From contig CM065809.1 of the NCBI GenBank assembly GCA_033398695.1, positions 177,248,501 through 177,312,500 on the forward strand: a stretch of DNA of 64,000 nt, in the 5' to 3' direction. This document shows positions 1-10,141 of the stretch, piece after piece; the stretch's first letter is position 1, and each line of letters starts with the position of its first letter. This DNA comes from Orobanche coerulescens (lineage: Eukaryota > Streptophyta > Magnoliopsida > Lamiales > Orobanchaceae). The notes under the pieces were generated by a model that saw only the letters and a list, made by a program, of their open reading frames with translations, made no database searches and was not told where the DNA came from. The translations under genes and the position numbers were made by a program.

Positions 1-830
1 ATATAGATTTAACCATCTTGTAATTTATACTATCATTTAAAAGTTCATTTTAATCACCTTGTGTATTAGAAGGTGCATTTGCATTGTGATATTTATCATA
101 ACTTTTGTATTTAAATTAATTTATTTACATTAAAAGTTACAATTAAAATAGTCTCTTCATATATTTACAATTAAAAGTTACAATTAAATCTCCCTTCCAC
201 ATTAAATTAAGGGGGATAAGTATTATATAGTATAGATATATAACGAGATATTCAGAGTCGTGCGATGCACACGTAATGTATTTAATTGTTCATTGCATAA
301 TGTTATATCTTGTATTCAGATCCGTGCTATGCATAGGAGTTGTACCTAATTATTCATTCCGTAATGTTTGTGTAAATTGTTGAAGTGTAAGTAAGACGGT
401 GCATCTAATTGAAATGTGTCGCGTAATATTTAGCTAAGTAGTTATAAAATAAGTTGAGTTAAACGAAGCTTAAACGCATACAACTCTATCAAAATAAGAT
501 AACCACCGACGTTCATATGAATGTCGATATTTTAGTTTTTCATTTGCTTGCACTTTTTGCACCATTTGCATTTTACTTGGGGTGTTTTGAGTGGCAGTTG
601 TGCGTTATATATTTTGTGGGCTTTTTGGTGTAACTCTCATATTCTAGCTCACCGTAGTCTCCAGGTGCCTAAGTGGCTCGAGTACATATTTGCTTATCTT
701 GATGTCAATCTTATCATTTAAAAATTTCCAATCTAGCCGTGAGATGTCAACCCCGTAAAAAAATTATTAAGCTCAATATCACACCTTTAGTCCAAAAATA
801 ATGCCAAAAAAATTAATCCAACCAACAACC
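1..830. other. AT-rich non-coding DNA with Helitron-like terminal motif
   Basis: No coding potential is visible. A motif at 244-270 containing TCGTGCGATGCAC recurs at 2875-2901 with three mismatches, and a weaker copy lies at 313-340. Motifs of this kind, resembling 'GTGCATCGCAC' next to an AT-rich start, are seen near the ends of plant Helitrons. The assignment is an inference because no CTRR end with its hairpin was found. Confidence 0.3.
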
Positions 831-882
831 AACTATATCATTTAATTAAGCCATAACAACCAATTCCATACCCAAAAATAAT
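831..882. repeat. 52-bp direct repeat, left copy
   Basis: This 52-bp segment, beginning AACTATATCATTTAATTAAG, is repeated identically at 1529-1580. The two copies bracket the foldback element at 902-1496, with about 20 bp on the left and 32 bp on the right. It is much longer than a normal transposon target duplication, so a local duplication is more likely. Confidence 0.9.
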
Positions 883-901
883 GATTTAAGATCATTTGAG
901 G

Positions 902-1496
902 ACCAAACCTTTTTTACATACCAAGGGACTAATCTCCACCCTCCATCTTCCCTCCATCTTTATTTGATCTAATGGATGAGATTAATCCCAACAATTTAAA
1001 AAACCCACTTTCATCATTTTTTTTCAAATATCAATATCTTTCAAACCGTTAATCGTTAAGTCAAAAAAAAAATATACCGTTACGACGAGCATTTAATTAT
1101 CTTTCTATAGATAGGCACTTTGATATATTTTCGACAATTTTTTTTCGCTTTTTTCACGTTTTTTTTCGTGGCCGAAAAATCACATATGATATATCATATG
1201 TGATATGTAATATCATATATGATATATCACATATGATTTTTTCGGCCACGAAAAAAAAACGTGAAAAAAATGAAAAAAAAATTTTGTCGAAAGTATATCA
1301 AAGTGCCCGTCTATAGAAAGATAATTAAATGCTCGTCGCGATGGTGTAATTATTTTCGCTTAACGATTAACGGTTTAAGAGATATTTAAATTATAAAAAA
1401 TGTATGAAATATTAAATGCTTTTAATCTCAACCATTGATTTCTTTTTGGATGGATGGTGGGAATGAGTCCCTTGATATGTAAGAAAAGTTTGGTAT
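902..1496. mobile_element. Foldback-type element with long inverted arms
   Basis: The two halves are imperfect reverse complements of each other over almost the whole 595 bp. The outer arms pair ACCAAACCTTTTTTACATAC with its counterpart near 1480-1495. The middle arms pair AAACCGTTAATCGTTAAG (about 1043) with CTTAACGATTAACGGTTT (about 1358). The core around 1165-1250 is a near-perfect hairpin of CGTGGCCGAAAAATCACATA with an alternating ATATGATATATC centre. There is no ORF. It is best read as a non-autonomous foldback or MULE-type MITE. A normal 8-9 bp target duplication is not evident. Confidence 0.75.
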
Positions 1497-1528
1497 TTAA
1501 TATAACTCTACTAAAAAATAATACATCC

Positions 1529-1580
1529 AACTATATCATTTAATTAAGCCATAACAACCAATTCCATACCCAAAAATAAT
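1529..1580. repeat. 52-bp direct repeat, right copy
   Basis: This is identical to 831-882 and lies on the other side of the foldback element. The identity suggests a recent duplication or gene conversion, because the arms of the element between them have diverged noticeably. Confidence 0.9.
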
Positions 1581-1645
1581 ACCGAAATTTTATCCATATC
1601 ACACCATTTTTATAACAAAAAATTCTGCTATGTTAACTCACATTA

Positions 1646-1842
1646 GCCCAAAATCCGTTTAGTAGTCAAGGCCCAATATTTGTTTAGTTAAAGATTCGCA
1701 GCCCATTTACCGTTTAGCCCAAATTTCGTTAAAGCCCAAATCAATTTTCGAATACCCCTATTGTTGTGGCCCAACATAAAAATTCAATGATGGTTTTAAA
1801 ACAACTAAACCTAATTTCACTTCATTAGCTAACCCTAATTTA
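1646..1842 (+). promoter_or_regulatory. Promoter-like cluster of GCCCA boxes with telo-box-like motif
   Basis: Six GCCCA motifs occur within 128 bp (starts 1646, 1671, 1701, 1717, 1734, 1769). They are followed by CTAAACCTAATTT and GCTAACCCTAATTT (about 1805 and 1829). GGCCCA/site-II-like elements next to an interstitial telomere motif are typical of plant housekeeping promoters, for example those of ribosomal protein genes. A pyrimidine-rich leader-like stretch follows, but no convincing coding exon is attached. This may be a promoter fragment captured by a transposon. Confidence 0.4.
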
Positions 1843-3046
1843 TCTCTCACCCACAAACCATCTGCCTCTCACATTCATTTCATTTGCAGTCACCAAACAA
1901 ATCTAACCTCTTTTCCTTTACAGCTCTTGAAAATCGAACACATATACACTACTGTATATGGTTGTTTGTTATCGAACAGATACATCAAACAAATGTATTT
2001 ATTGTTTTTCGAATGAAGAGACACGCACAACAACTCTATACGGCTTCAAAATCGTCTAAACGGTCTTAGGTAGGTGATGTTTTATTTTCGGTTATGAATT
2101 ACTTTGATCGAAATAAAGGATGAATTTAAACAATATTGTTTTTTTCGTCCTTTAATATTTCGAATAACAAAAAGAGCTATGATCTACATAGATCGGTGAT
2201 GATTTTTGTTTCTTTCGTGTTTTGATCTTTAAAGGTATATGTGTTTGTTGTACCACATGAAAAAGAAATAAGATCTAAGATCATTAGTTAATTTTTTTTA
2301 GTTCGACTGAGTAGTGGTTGTAGTATTGTGTGGAGATGGGGTTAGGATAGTTTTGGATTTGTTGTTGGAGGTTTTTAATGTTGACAGTGTGATTAAAGGA
2401 TTAGGAAAAGATAAGATCTATGAGGATTAACTAAGATCATTGTCAATTTTTTTTTCCTTTTTTGTTTTTTTGTTTTGTTTTGTTTTTTGTTTGTGGTTGA
2501 TTATGGATTAGGATAGAAATAGAGGATGGTGGTGAAGGATCGTTAAAAAAATGATGGTGGTGAAGATGGTGATAGTTTTATCTATAATCTTCAAAAATCC
2601 AACTGAAAAGTCATATTTAAAGACTTATTGATATAATCACGATGCTTCGTATTCTTTTAGGTTCTAATGAAACGATCAGTGTAACCCCGAGATGGTTTAT
2701 AGTCCAACGAACACTTCATATTCACCTTCATTACTTCGTGCAATTAAACATGGCGCTGGTTCAACTTTAATACTCCACATTTAACAAGAGGATTGAATCT
2801 CTTAATATATATACGATCAAAATTGGAGTCATTAAAACTGCACAATGAATTTAAGGACTGAATCTTTATATATACGAGACATTCGGACTCGTGCGATGCA
2901 CCGATCTTAAAGAGGCTACTGAACTTCATGTCTTTTCAATTATCCATCCATAACCAGATTTGTACATTTTCCACTCTATTTAAATTAAATGCATACTTTT
3001 GTTTTTAATTGTCAATAACGTACTTTGTCAATTTAACATCAAATGA
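1843..3046. other. Non-coding stretch, no recognised gene
   Basis: A short reading frame ending near 2069 lies downstream of the promoter-like block, but its apparent start is not an ATG and it resembles nothing I recognise. A T-rich stretch and a GATGGTGGTGAAG repeat near 2525-2570 follow. At 2835-2880 there is a diverged copy of the TTAAAACTCCACAATTAAT module found three more times between 3171 and 3575. Confidence 0.6.
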
Positions 3047-3213
3047 ACTGAGTGGTAAATCGTTGAATAAGACTCAATTGCACATAATTGATTTTATAAT
3101 TTTATATTATTTCATTTAATCTCAATCTATTTTATAATTTTATTGATATTATATAAAAATTAAGTCGTTAAAACTCCACAATTAATAATTGGACTTAATA
3201 TTTATATATATAT
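3047..3213. repeat. Direct repeat unit, copy 1
   Basis: This segment of about 165 bp starts at TGAGTGGTAAATCGTTGAAT and ends in an AT run. It is repeated at 3414-3580 with a few substitutions. Both copies end with the module TTAAAACTCCACAATTAAT. Confidence 0.8.
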
Positions 3214-3378
3214 TTTTTAGTATTTTTTTGACTTTTTTTTAACTATTTGCTATTACTGTTTATCAAATTTTTTTTCAAATACCATTATAATCGATAATTT
3301 GTTGAATCTATACAAATATCAACAAATAGTTTTTTTGTAGGAATGGCAATTGGGTTCCACAATTAATGATTGGACTTA

Positions 3379-3381
<3 letters not shown>

Positions 3382-3412
<31 letters not shown>
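3382..3412. repeat. (TA)n microsatellite
   Basis: An uninterrupted run of about 15 TA dinucleotides lies between the two copies of the 165-bp repeat. Confidence 0.95.
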
Positions 3413-3413
<1 letters not shown>

Positions 3414-3580
3414 ATTGAGTGGTAAACCGTTGAATAAGACTAAATTGCACATAATTGATTTTATAATTTTATATTATTGCATTTAATCTCAATCTATTTT
3501 ATAATTTTATTTATCTTATACAAAAATTAAGGCATTAAAACTCCACAATTAATGATTGGACTCAATCTTTATATATATAA
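3414..3580. repeat. Direct repeat unit, copy 2
   Basis: This is the second copy of the 165-bp unit seen at 3047-3213. It runs directly on from the TA microsatellite and is followed by a GATAAGATAAGATATATA tract. About 700 bp of AT-rich sequence after it holds nothing recognisable. Confidence 0.8.
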
Positions 3581-4252
3581 GATAAGATAAGATATATATA
3601 TATATATTGTATCCAAAAAATATTATAAATATTAAAAATTACTGTTCTCAATCTTTTCGGTACGACCATAAGATGAAAAATTTAGTTCTATTAAAGTATA
3701 TTGAAAGTTTTCATATTGTTCGGTATACATTGATATATTGGAAAATTCAACATATTAATAATTAAATAGTTTATTTATATATAATATCCACAAATTTATA
3801 TTGTAATATTATTATAATAATAATACATAGATTTTATTCATCTCGGTCAATCTCATTATATATGTATTAAAATTATTAAATGAGTAATTATTTTATAATC
3901 ATTCTTACTTTATTTGCAAGTTATTCTTTTAATGTAAGTCGTATATATATTTAAACAACATTTCATAAATTCTAAGTTCAAGATTTTTATATGTATAGAC
4001 ATTAGAAAGATATTAATGTTATAATAAAATAAAAATATTAATTTTATTTTTAAATTTCAAACTATATATATTACTTCATTTTTAGCCTAAATATCTAACT
4101 TTGCCCCAATCTAAGTGCCCCAAATAGAATTGTTTTGTACTCCAAAACATGGGGATCTGTTTTAAGGAGTGGAATTTTCCGTCTTATTATACTCTTTTAG
4201 GGTCAACTCGCAGACTAACTTTAAATTTAGGTATAAAGGCGCTCTGTTTTTG

Positions 4253-4605
4253 GATGAATGAATCAATTAATTGAATCAATCGAATCAATTGAATCGAATG
4301 GATTCAATCAATCGAATCGAATCGAATGGACTGAATCGAATCAATCGAATCGAATTGGACTGAATCGAATCGAATCAAATATATATTAAGGGTAAATAAT
4401 AATAATAGTAATCAACAACAACAACGATAATAGTAATATTATTAGTAATAATAACAATAATAATAATTAAGATTGATAATAATAATAATAAGAAGAAGAA
4501 TCGAATCGATCAATTGATGACATGAATCAATCAATCGAATGGATTCGAATCGAATCAAATGAATGGACTGAATCGAACTAAATCAATCGAATCGAATCAA
4601 AACTA
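4253..4605. repeat. GAATC/AATCGAATCG low-complexity array
   Basis: Degenerate repeats of GAATCAATCGAATCGAATGG run on both sides of an (AATAAT)n/(AAC)n tract at about 4390-4500. The array has no coding content. Confidence 0.85.
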
Positions 4606-5292
4606 AAAAATAAGTCCAAAAGAACATGGCCTAAATACAGTTGGAATAGCTTCTCCTACCCTTTTACATATAGTCTTATTCTTTTTTGTCACAAGTTTAG
4701 CAACAACTATTTTGATACCCAAATTATCGGAATTGACATTTACTCGAATAAATTCGAGTCATATATTGTAATTTCGAGTCAACTTCAACAAAAATACAAT
4801 ATTGAGGAAGGTCGGCAATCGGGTAACACGTATTAGAGTGTCGTGTAACCCGAATCCGACTTACACAATACGGATCGACCGAATTCGGATTACACGAGCC
4901 ACTTCGGGTTACACGATCAAAATTCGGGTTACACGAGTACTATTCGGGTTACCCGAATTGAAAGCAAAATAGGCGAGTCTAATTCGGGTTATTCGAATTC
5001 GGGTTACACGAGTTCAATTCGAGTTACACGAGTGTACTTCGGTTTACCCGAGAGATAGATTGAAAGCAAAATTAGGCGAGTCTAATTCGGGTTACTCGAA
5101 ATCGGGTTACACGCTTTTCATTCGGGTTACCCGAATTTACTTCGGTTTACCTGAGCGAGAGATTGAAAGTAGGCGAGTATAATTCGGGTTACTCGAATTC
5201 GGTTACACGAGTCTTACTTCGTGTTACACGTACAGTTTTACTCGATTTTTCGAGTTACTCGAATAGGCGAATAACTCTTTAAAAACCGAAGT

Positions 5293-5570
5293 CGTCTTCT
5301 CCACTTCATCCGACTGAACAGAAAACTCGAGTTTCACGATTATTCAGCACAAGTTTCACGAGTTTCACGACTGAACGGAAAACAAGTTTCACGAATCGAG
5401 ATTTTTTGAGTAACAGCTCTATCCGAGTATTCGTCTTCTTCACTTCATTCGACTGAACAGAAAACTCGAGTTTCACGATTATCCTGCACAAGTTTCACGA
5501 GTTTCACGACTGAACAGAAAACGAGTTTCACGAACCGAGTTTTTTCGAGTAACACCTCTATCCGAGTATA
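5293..5570 (+). repeat. 139-bp tandem duplication upstream of the MULE gene
   Basis: Two head-to-tail copies (5293-5431 and 5432-5570) both contain CTGAACAGAAAACTCGAG and several GTTTCACGA motifs. They sit just before the ATG at 5592, in what would be the promoter or 5' leader of the gene in the element. Confidence 0.85.
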
Positions 5571-5591
5571 AATCGAGTTACCTCTTTCTCA

Positions 5592-6726
5592 ATGGCGAAT
5601 TCGACTTCCCCGAATTTGAAGCGTTCCCCGAATGGAGAAGCTGACACCGCCGGTCACGCCGATGCCGAGTATGCCGCCGCTGCCGCTGAATCTGCCGAAA
5701 ACCAGGTAAGTTTTCACTTGTGTATCGTGTTACCCGAATTTAGACGTGTTTTACTTGAATTTGGACTGGTTTTACTCGAAATTGGACTGGTTTTACTCGA
5801 AATTAGACTCGTTTTACTCGAAATTTAGGCTCGTTTTACCCCCCTACCGTTTTACTCGAATTTACATTTTTAGACTTGCTTTGCTCGAGGTTGAATTCGA
5901 ATTTGGGAATGTTATAAATATTGATATTGTGTCGAATTTAGTTAGTTTATTTCGTTTAGTTAATTTATTTTGTTTTTCTATTTGTATTACTCGAATATAG
6001 TTTATAAGTTACTCAAACTGGACTAATTGACCAATTAGAATTTCTCAAATTAAGTTAGAAGACTAATGTTCTTCCACAATTAGAATGACGCAAATTAATT
6101 TAGGATGATTCAAATTGACATAAAACTACTCGAATTAGGATGAATCGGATTGTATTAGGATGTCTTGAATTGCATTATAAGATTGAAATTGAATAAGGAT
6201 GTCTCAAGTTGAATTAGAATAACTCGATGGAAACAAACTGAATAAATTTTACTGTTACTCGAATTGTCTAGTTACTTTTTTCCGATTACATATTACCCGA
6301 ATACACCCTCATGAAGCTAAAATTAAGATATATTTGAATCGTTAGGTTGTTTGGAAGAGGCCGAATATGCGGGGTTCGAAATGCTCGATAAATGGGTATG
6401 TTAGATTAGGGATTGTTACGACTATTATTGCTGAGCTGCGGAGTGTAGGTGATGACACTATTAGAGAGTTTAGAGAGTTGTGTCTTGGACACTTTATCCG
6501 GGAGGTGTGTGTGTGTGGGGGGGGGGGTCTCTAATGCCGCATTGCATGCCTTGTTCTCGAACGAGGTGATTAGACCGGATGGGACTCGAATAGGACTCGT
6601 GTAACCCGAATTCTACTCGCGTGTTTCGTGTAACTTGTTCGCGTAACTCGGAAACTAATCGGGTTACTCGATTTTCAGTTGAATGAAGGAGATGAATCGA
6701 ATGAAGAAGACGACTTCGGTATATAA
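5592..6726 (+). pseudogene. Three-exon MULE-borne gene, DUF1985-like, frameshifted
   Basis: Exon 1 (5592-5705) encodes an alanine-rich N-terminus of 38 residues and ends at a textbook donor, CAG/GTAAGT. Exon 2 starts after TTAG at 6346. It reads a segment with IREFRELCLGHFIREV, and after a frameshift SNAALHALFSNEVIRPDG. Exon 3 (6679-6726) follows TTTTCAG and ends in an acidic tail, NEGDESNEEDDFGI, and a stop. The shape of exon 2 resembles the DUF1985 domain found with Ulp1-like proteases in plant MULEs; this is an inference from pattern only. The frameshift lies at an expanded run of G after GTGTGTGTGTG near 6510-6525. The intron is rich in the element's own TTACTCGAA motif. No protease domain is present, so the copy is non-functional or truncated. 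Confidence 0.45.
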
Positions 6727-7156
6727 TGAGTTACTCGCGAATTCGAGTAACTCGAGACTCGAGTAAAAATTTCGTGTTACTTGAGTAACATGTTTGGGCT
6801 CCGAGTAACCCGAATTCCACGCACAGCTCTATTCTGCTTTCAAATCGGATAACCCAAATAGTACTCGTGTGACCCGAATTTTGGTCGTGTAACCCGAATT
6901 GGCTCGTGTAACCCGAATTCGGTCGATCCGTATTGTGTAAGTCGAATTCGGGTTACACGACCCTCTAATACGTCTTACCCGATTGTCAACCTTCCTCAAT
7001 ATTGTATTTTTTTTTAAATTGACTCGAAATTATGTTACTCAAAATTACAATATATGACTCGAATTTATTCGAGTAAAAGTCAATTCCGACAATTTGAGTA
7101 TCAAAAGAGTTGTTGCTAAACTTGGGGCAAAAAAGAATAAGACTATATGTAAAAGG

Positions 7157-7582
7157 TTAAAACAAGTTTTCTCCCATAAATACATGTGTTCCTTCATTAA
7201 ACGGTACATTTTTTCTCTCATTTTCCCAACTACAATCGGTCTAGAAACCCCAAAAGTCCCGCCGTCGCCGCCAAGCGAATTTTTGTGTCTAATATTTATG
7301 TATAATATTTTAAAAATTTGCCCATTTATTATTATTCGATTATTATAAATTTAAAGTTAAAATAACATTAAATGAATGAAAATATGAATGTAAATATTTA
7401 TTAAATTATAGAAAGATGTTGGGAAAATATATGGGACACACGAAAGAAAAGATGAAATTTATGAACATTGAAGATCTGTAATCTTATGATTAAAGTTTAT
7501 ATTTTGATGAAATAAGATTAAAATTGATAAAAGCATATTTATGGAAGTTTATGAATAAAGCAGGTCCAGAAGGAATGTCATG
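7157..7582. other. Non-coding gap
   Basis: AT-rich sequence with no ORF, repeat end or RNA gene that I can recognise. Confidence 0.6.
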
Positions 7583-7861
7583 TTAGATTCTTTTGCTCAT
7601 ACCAAAAGGCCATATATGATATGATGCCTCCTTGTAGTAAAAGGCGAAATCCCTCGCCCCCAAGGCCTCCACCCCCAGTCCGAAAGGGATTGGTGGAAAA
7701 ATTAAATCATGGTAACTCAACGGCCCACTAGGTGGGAGGAAAGGAACAGTGTCTGGTGCCCACAAGAAGTTATCCCCCACATTGGAGAGATAAAACTCCC
7801 ACACTGCACGCTGGAACTCAAACTCGTCCGCTCTCAGCAGACTGCCACCCAGAACAGCCAT
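7583..7861 (-). CDS. Unrecognised ORF, possible gene fragment
   Basis: From an ATG at 7861 the minus strand encodes about 92 residues, including FQRAVWEFYLSNVGDNFLW and PSGPLSYHDLIFPPIPFGLG. The composition is protein-like, rich in aromatic residues and glycine-proline turns, and the region is much more GC-rich than its flanks. I do not recognise the family. The 16-bp sequence GATATGATGCCTCCTT occurs at both edges (7618 and 7868), so this may be a small inserted or captured segment. It could also be a chance ORF. Confidence 0.25.
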   Translation of the reverse strand: MAVLGGSLLRADEFEFQRAVWEFYLSNVGDNFLWAPDTVPFLPPSGPLSYHDLIFPPIPFGLGVEALGARDFAFYYKEASYHIWPFGMSKRI

Positions 7862-7966
7862 GCGGACGATATGATGCCTCCTTATGGAGAGGTATGTGGT
7901 TCGAGTTGGCAATTGCGAGTGTTATGATTTAACAAAGTGGACTACTAGCAATAACATATTTTAAAT

Positions 7967-8503
7967 TAGGCGAGGGTACAGTTTGGAACGGTCTGAGATT
8001 GATCGGTCCAAATATCAGTCACGAATCACGGTTGGTACAAACAGTTTAGGATCAGTTTGGGATAAAAGTATTTTCTATTTTGTCCAAATAATTTCGGGAT
8101 CAGGATGGATTCGGGACGATCGGAGATCGTACGGAACATTATATGACATTCTATGGCTATTATGGCATTTTTTGAGGAATTCATAATCAAAATCTCACGA
8201 ATCTACCATCATCAATAATGTTTTAACTTTGGTCATGTTTGCTTGTTAGTTTTTTGGAAAAGTAAAATTTATAGGTAAATCTGACAAATTTCATATTAAC
8301 TTTATCGACCAAAATTAGACTTCAAGAGACAAAGGGGACGCGACGGGCTGAAAATCACATGTCCCGGTCTGTCCTGTTTTTCACCTGTTTGGGACTGTTC
8401 CGTGACAGAATTTATTCATCCCAAACAAGTCAAGTAAAATTTCAAAACAAGACCGAGATGGTCCGACTCGGCCAAACGGAAACGAGATTTGCCCCCACCT
8501 CTA
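7967..8503. mobile_element. Possible degraded hAT MITE
   Basis: The right edge reads GCCCCCACCTCTA, the inverse of the TAGAGGTGGGGGC type of hAT end. The left edge reads TAGGCGAGGGTACAG. Flanking 8-mers TTTTAAAT and GATTAAAC agree at five of eight positions. The interior is a mix of CGGGAC/GGTCCG-like words. The evidence is weak. Confidence 0.3.
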
Positions 8504-8636
8504 GATTAAACTTTAAAGTGTGGTACATCAGGAGTCTAACCAGCCGTAATCCGAATCTCCTTTGAGAAGCATTTAGATTGATTCTATTTGGGTAGTCTCT
8601 TTGGGGCCTTGGCATGTTTTTGTACAAGGAACTTTT

Positions 8637-9007
8637 GTTGTCCATTGCCATCTGGCGTTAGTTTATTCAAAAGGTGGAAATATGTTTGATAAGCATCATC
8701 AATTAAGTTTACAACTTATTTAGAGAGTTTATATGTTCATTCAATATAGTTATATAGATAAATTTCAACTCGGTGATATAAAAATTATAGCGCCAATTAT
8801 TTAATACTAAAAATTCATGTTGCCCATTGCCAGCTGACGTTATTTTACTCAAAAGGTAAAAATATGTTTGATAAGCACCAGTTAAGTTTACAACTTATTT
8901 AGAGAGTTTATATGTTCATTCAATATAGTTATATGGATAAATTTCAACCGTGTGGGTCGGTGGTATAAAAATTATAACGCCAATTATTTAATACTAAAAG
9001 TTCATGT
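8637..9007. repeat. Tandem duplication, about 185 bp x 2
   Basis: Copies at about 8637-8818 and 8819-9007 share TGTTTGATAAGCA, a long block around TTAGAGAGTTTATATGTTC and the end CCAATTATTTAATACTAAAA. They differ by scattered substitutions and small indels, so the duplication is not recent. Confidence 0.85.
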
Positions 9008-9369
9008 AATAAGCACTTTAACAGATTTTACGTCTGATGCCTTCATGTCGCAACCTTCATACGATGGAGAAATAAGGTGAAATTTGAAAACGGCCAACAT
9101 CGTAGGTTTTCCAGTTATAATTGATATAATCACATTTCATTATATGATTGATATTGTAAAAATCAACACATACATTGAACATGACTCATAAAAACTAATC
9201 CCTACTTAGTACTAAAAGAAAGTCGCATAAATATGCTAGAAACACGTCTCGCCTCATCAACATTCACACCGACGCAAGCATAAAAAATTTGGATGCTTGT
9301 TCTGGATTCTTTTAGACCTACTAAAATCAAGCCCGCAAGAGAGCGGATCCGATTTGTTCTTAAAAATTA

Positions 9370-9640
9370 TAAAAAAAAAAAAAAAAAACCCACATTATTT
9401 GGTCTTTGCCCCTAGCTGAAATGAGAAATATTCTCTCACTTGGTAGAAAGGATATATTCATGAGAGATACTTAAAAGGGATGCGGCAATAGAGCGGCTCC
9501 TCCCAAGACTCGAACCCGAGCAAATCTTATCTTGCATAAATGCAAGAGGCTCCTTCCAGAACTCGAACCCATGACCTCAAGGTCACACGGCAATACTTCA
9601 ATCCGTGCTCCAAGATTTCCCTTCTAAAAATAAATAAAGA
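9370..9640 (-). mobile_element. Au-like tRNA-derived SINE, minus strand
   Basis: Read on the minus strand, 9625 to 9480 contains GAGGTCATGGGTTCGAGTTC, matching a Pol III B-box, and then GGAGCCTCTTGCATTTATGC. This order (B-box, AGCCTCTTGCA, ATGCA) is characteristic of the plant Au SINE family. A run of T on that strand (9370-9388) is a fitting 3' end, because Au elements end in T. No target duplication is clear, and a second GGGTTCGAGTC follows, which may reflect a dimeric or partly duplicated copy. Confidence 0.55.
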
Positions 9641-9647
9641 AAAAAGC

Positions 9648-9669
9648 AAAAAAAAAAAAAAAAAAAAAA
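9648..9669. repeat. Poly-A tract
   Basis: An uninterrupted run of about 22 A, just upstream of unassigned sequence. Confidence 0.95.
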
Positions 9670-9804
9670 TTGGTTCTCAGTATCTAGCAGGAGGGGCGAC
9701 TGCAATTTCTCCCTTCGAAGCTCAAGTCACTTTTAAAAGAACAGGTCTTTGTTACAAGACTTTGTACTGTCTGTTACTAGATGCAATACTTTTTTTTCTT
9801 TTGT

Positions 9805-9826
9805 GGGGGGGGGGGGGGGGGGGGGG
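9805..9826. repeat. Poly-G tract
   Basis: An uninterrupted run of about 22 G. Such a long G run is rare in plant DNA and its length is unreliable in any assembly. Confidence 0.95.
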
Positions 9827-10141
9827 CGCACACAAAAAAATACCACCGCGTCGTAGCAGATTCAATAGATTTGGGTTCTGAGTATTCACCGCTCGGCACA
9901 TCCTGAAGGCCCTTCAGAACCCGGAATGAAGTCCCAGGAGGACATGTCGTTTGGCTGTAAATACATGTATTTTCTTCGCGAGGAAGAAATTGCTTTTTTC
10001 TTCAAATTCATGAGTAAGAAATCAAAGAAAGAAATGCACATTACAGATTACGATAGATATCACGCATTTCAAGACACATGACAGATAATGCATTTCTTAG
10101 GTCTAAGATTGATGCTGCTATAAGTTGGTAAAACTACATCT

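Larger units (their letters stand above)
4660..7156. mobile_element. Mutator-like element with long terminal inverted repeats
   Basis: The ends, beginning CCTTTTACATATAGTC on the left and closing GACTATATGTAAAAGG on the right, are inverted copies for about 300 bp (4660-4980 and 6830-7156). The sub-terminal regions are packed with TTCGGGTTACACGAG-type motifs in both orientations, continuing inward to about 5240 and from about 6560. An interior gene of three apparent exons lies at 5592-6726. Long inverted ends and a gene unrelated to the ends fit a non-autonomous MULE. No clean 9-bp target duplication is visible, so the exact boundaries may be off by a few bases. Confidence 0.8.

Noticed and set aside
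1884..2069. 61-codon open frame after the promoter-like block
   Set aside because: Its apparent start is TTG, not ATG, and the residues resemble no protein. The only ATG in it (about 2014) leaves 18 codons.
9481..9625. Two tRNA-like GGTTCGAG boxes suggesting tRNA genes
   Set aside because: No acceptor stem, anticodon loop or cloverleaf could be built. The context (AGCCTCTTGCA-ATGCA) is that of an Au SINE.
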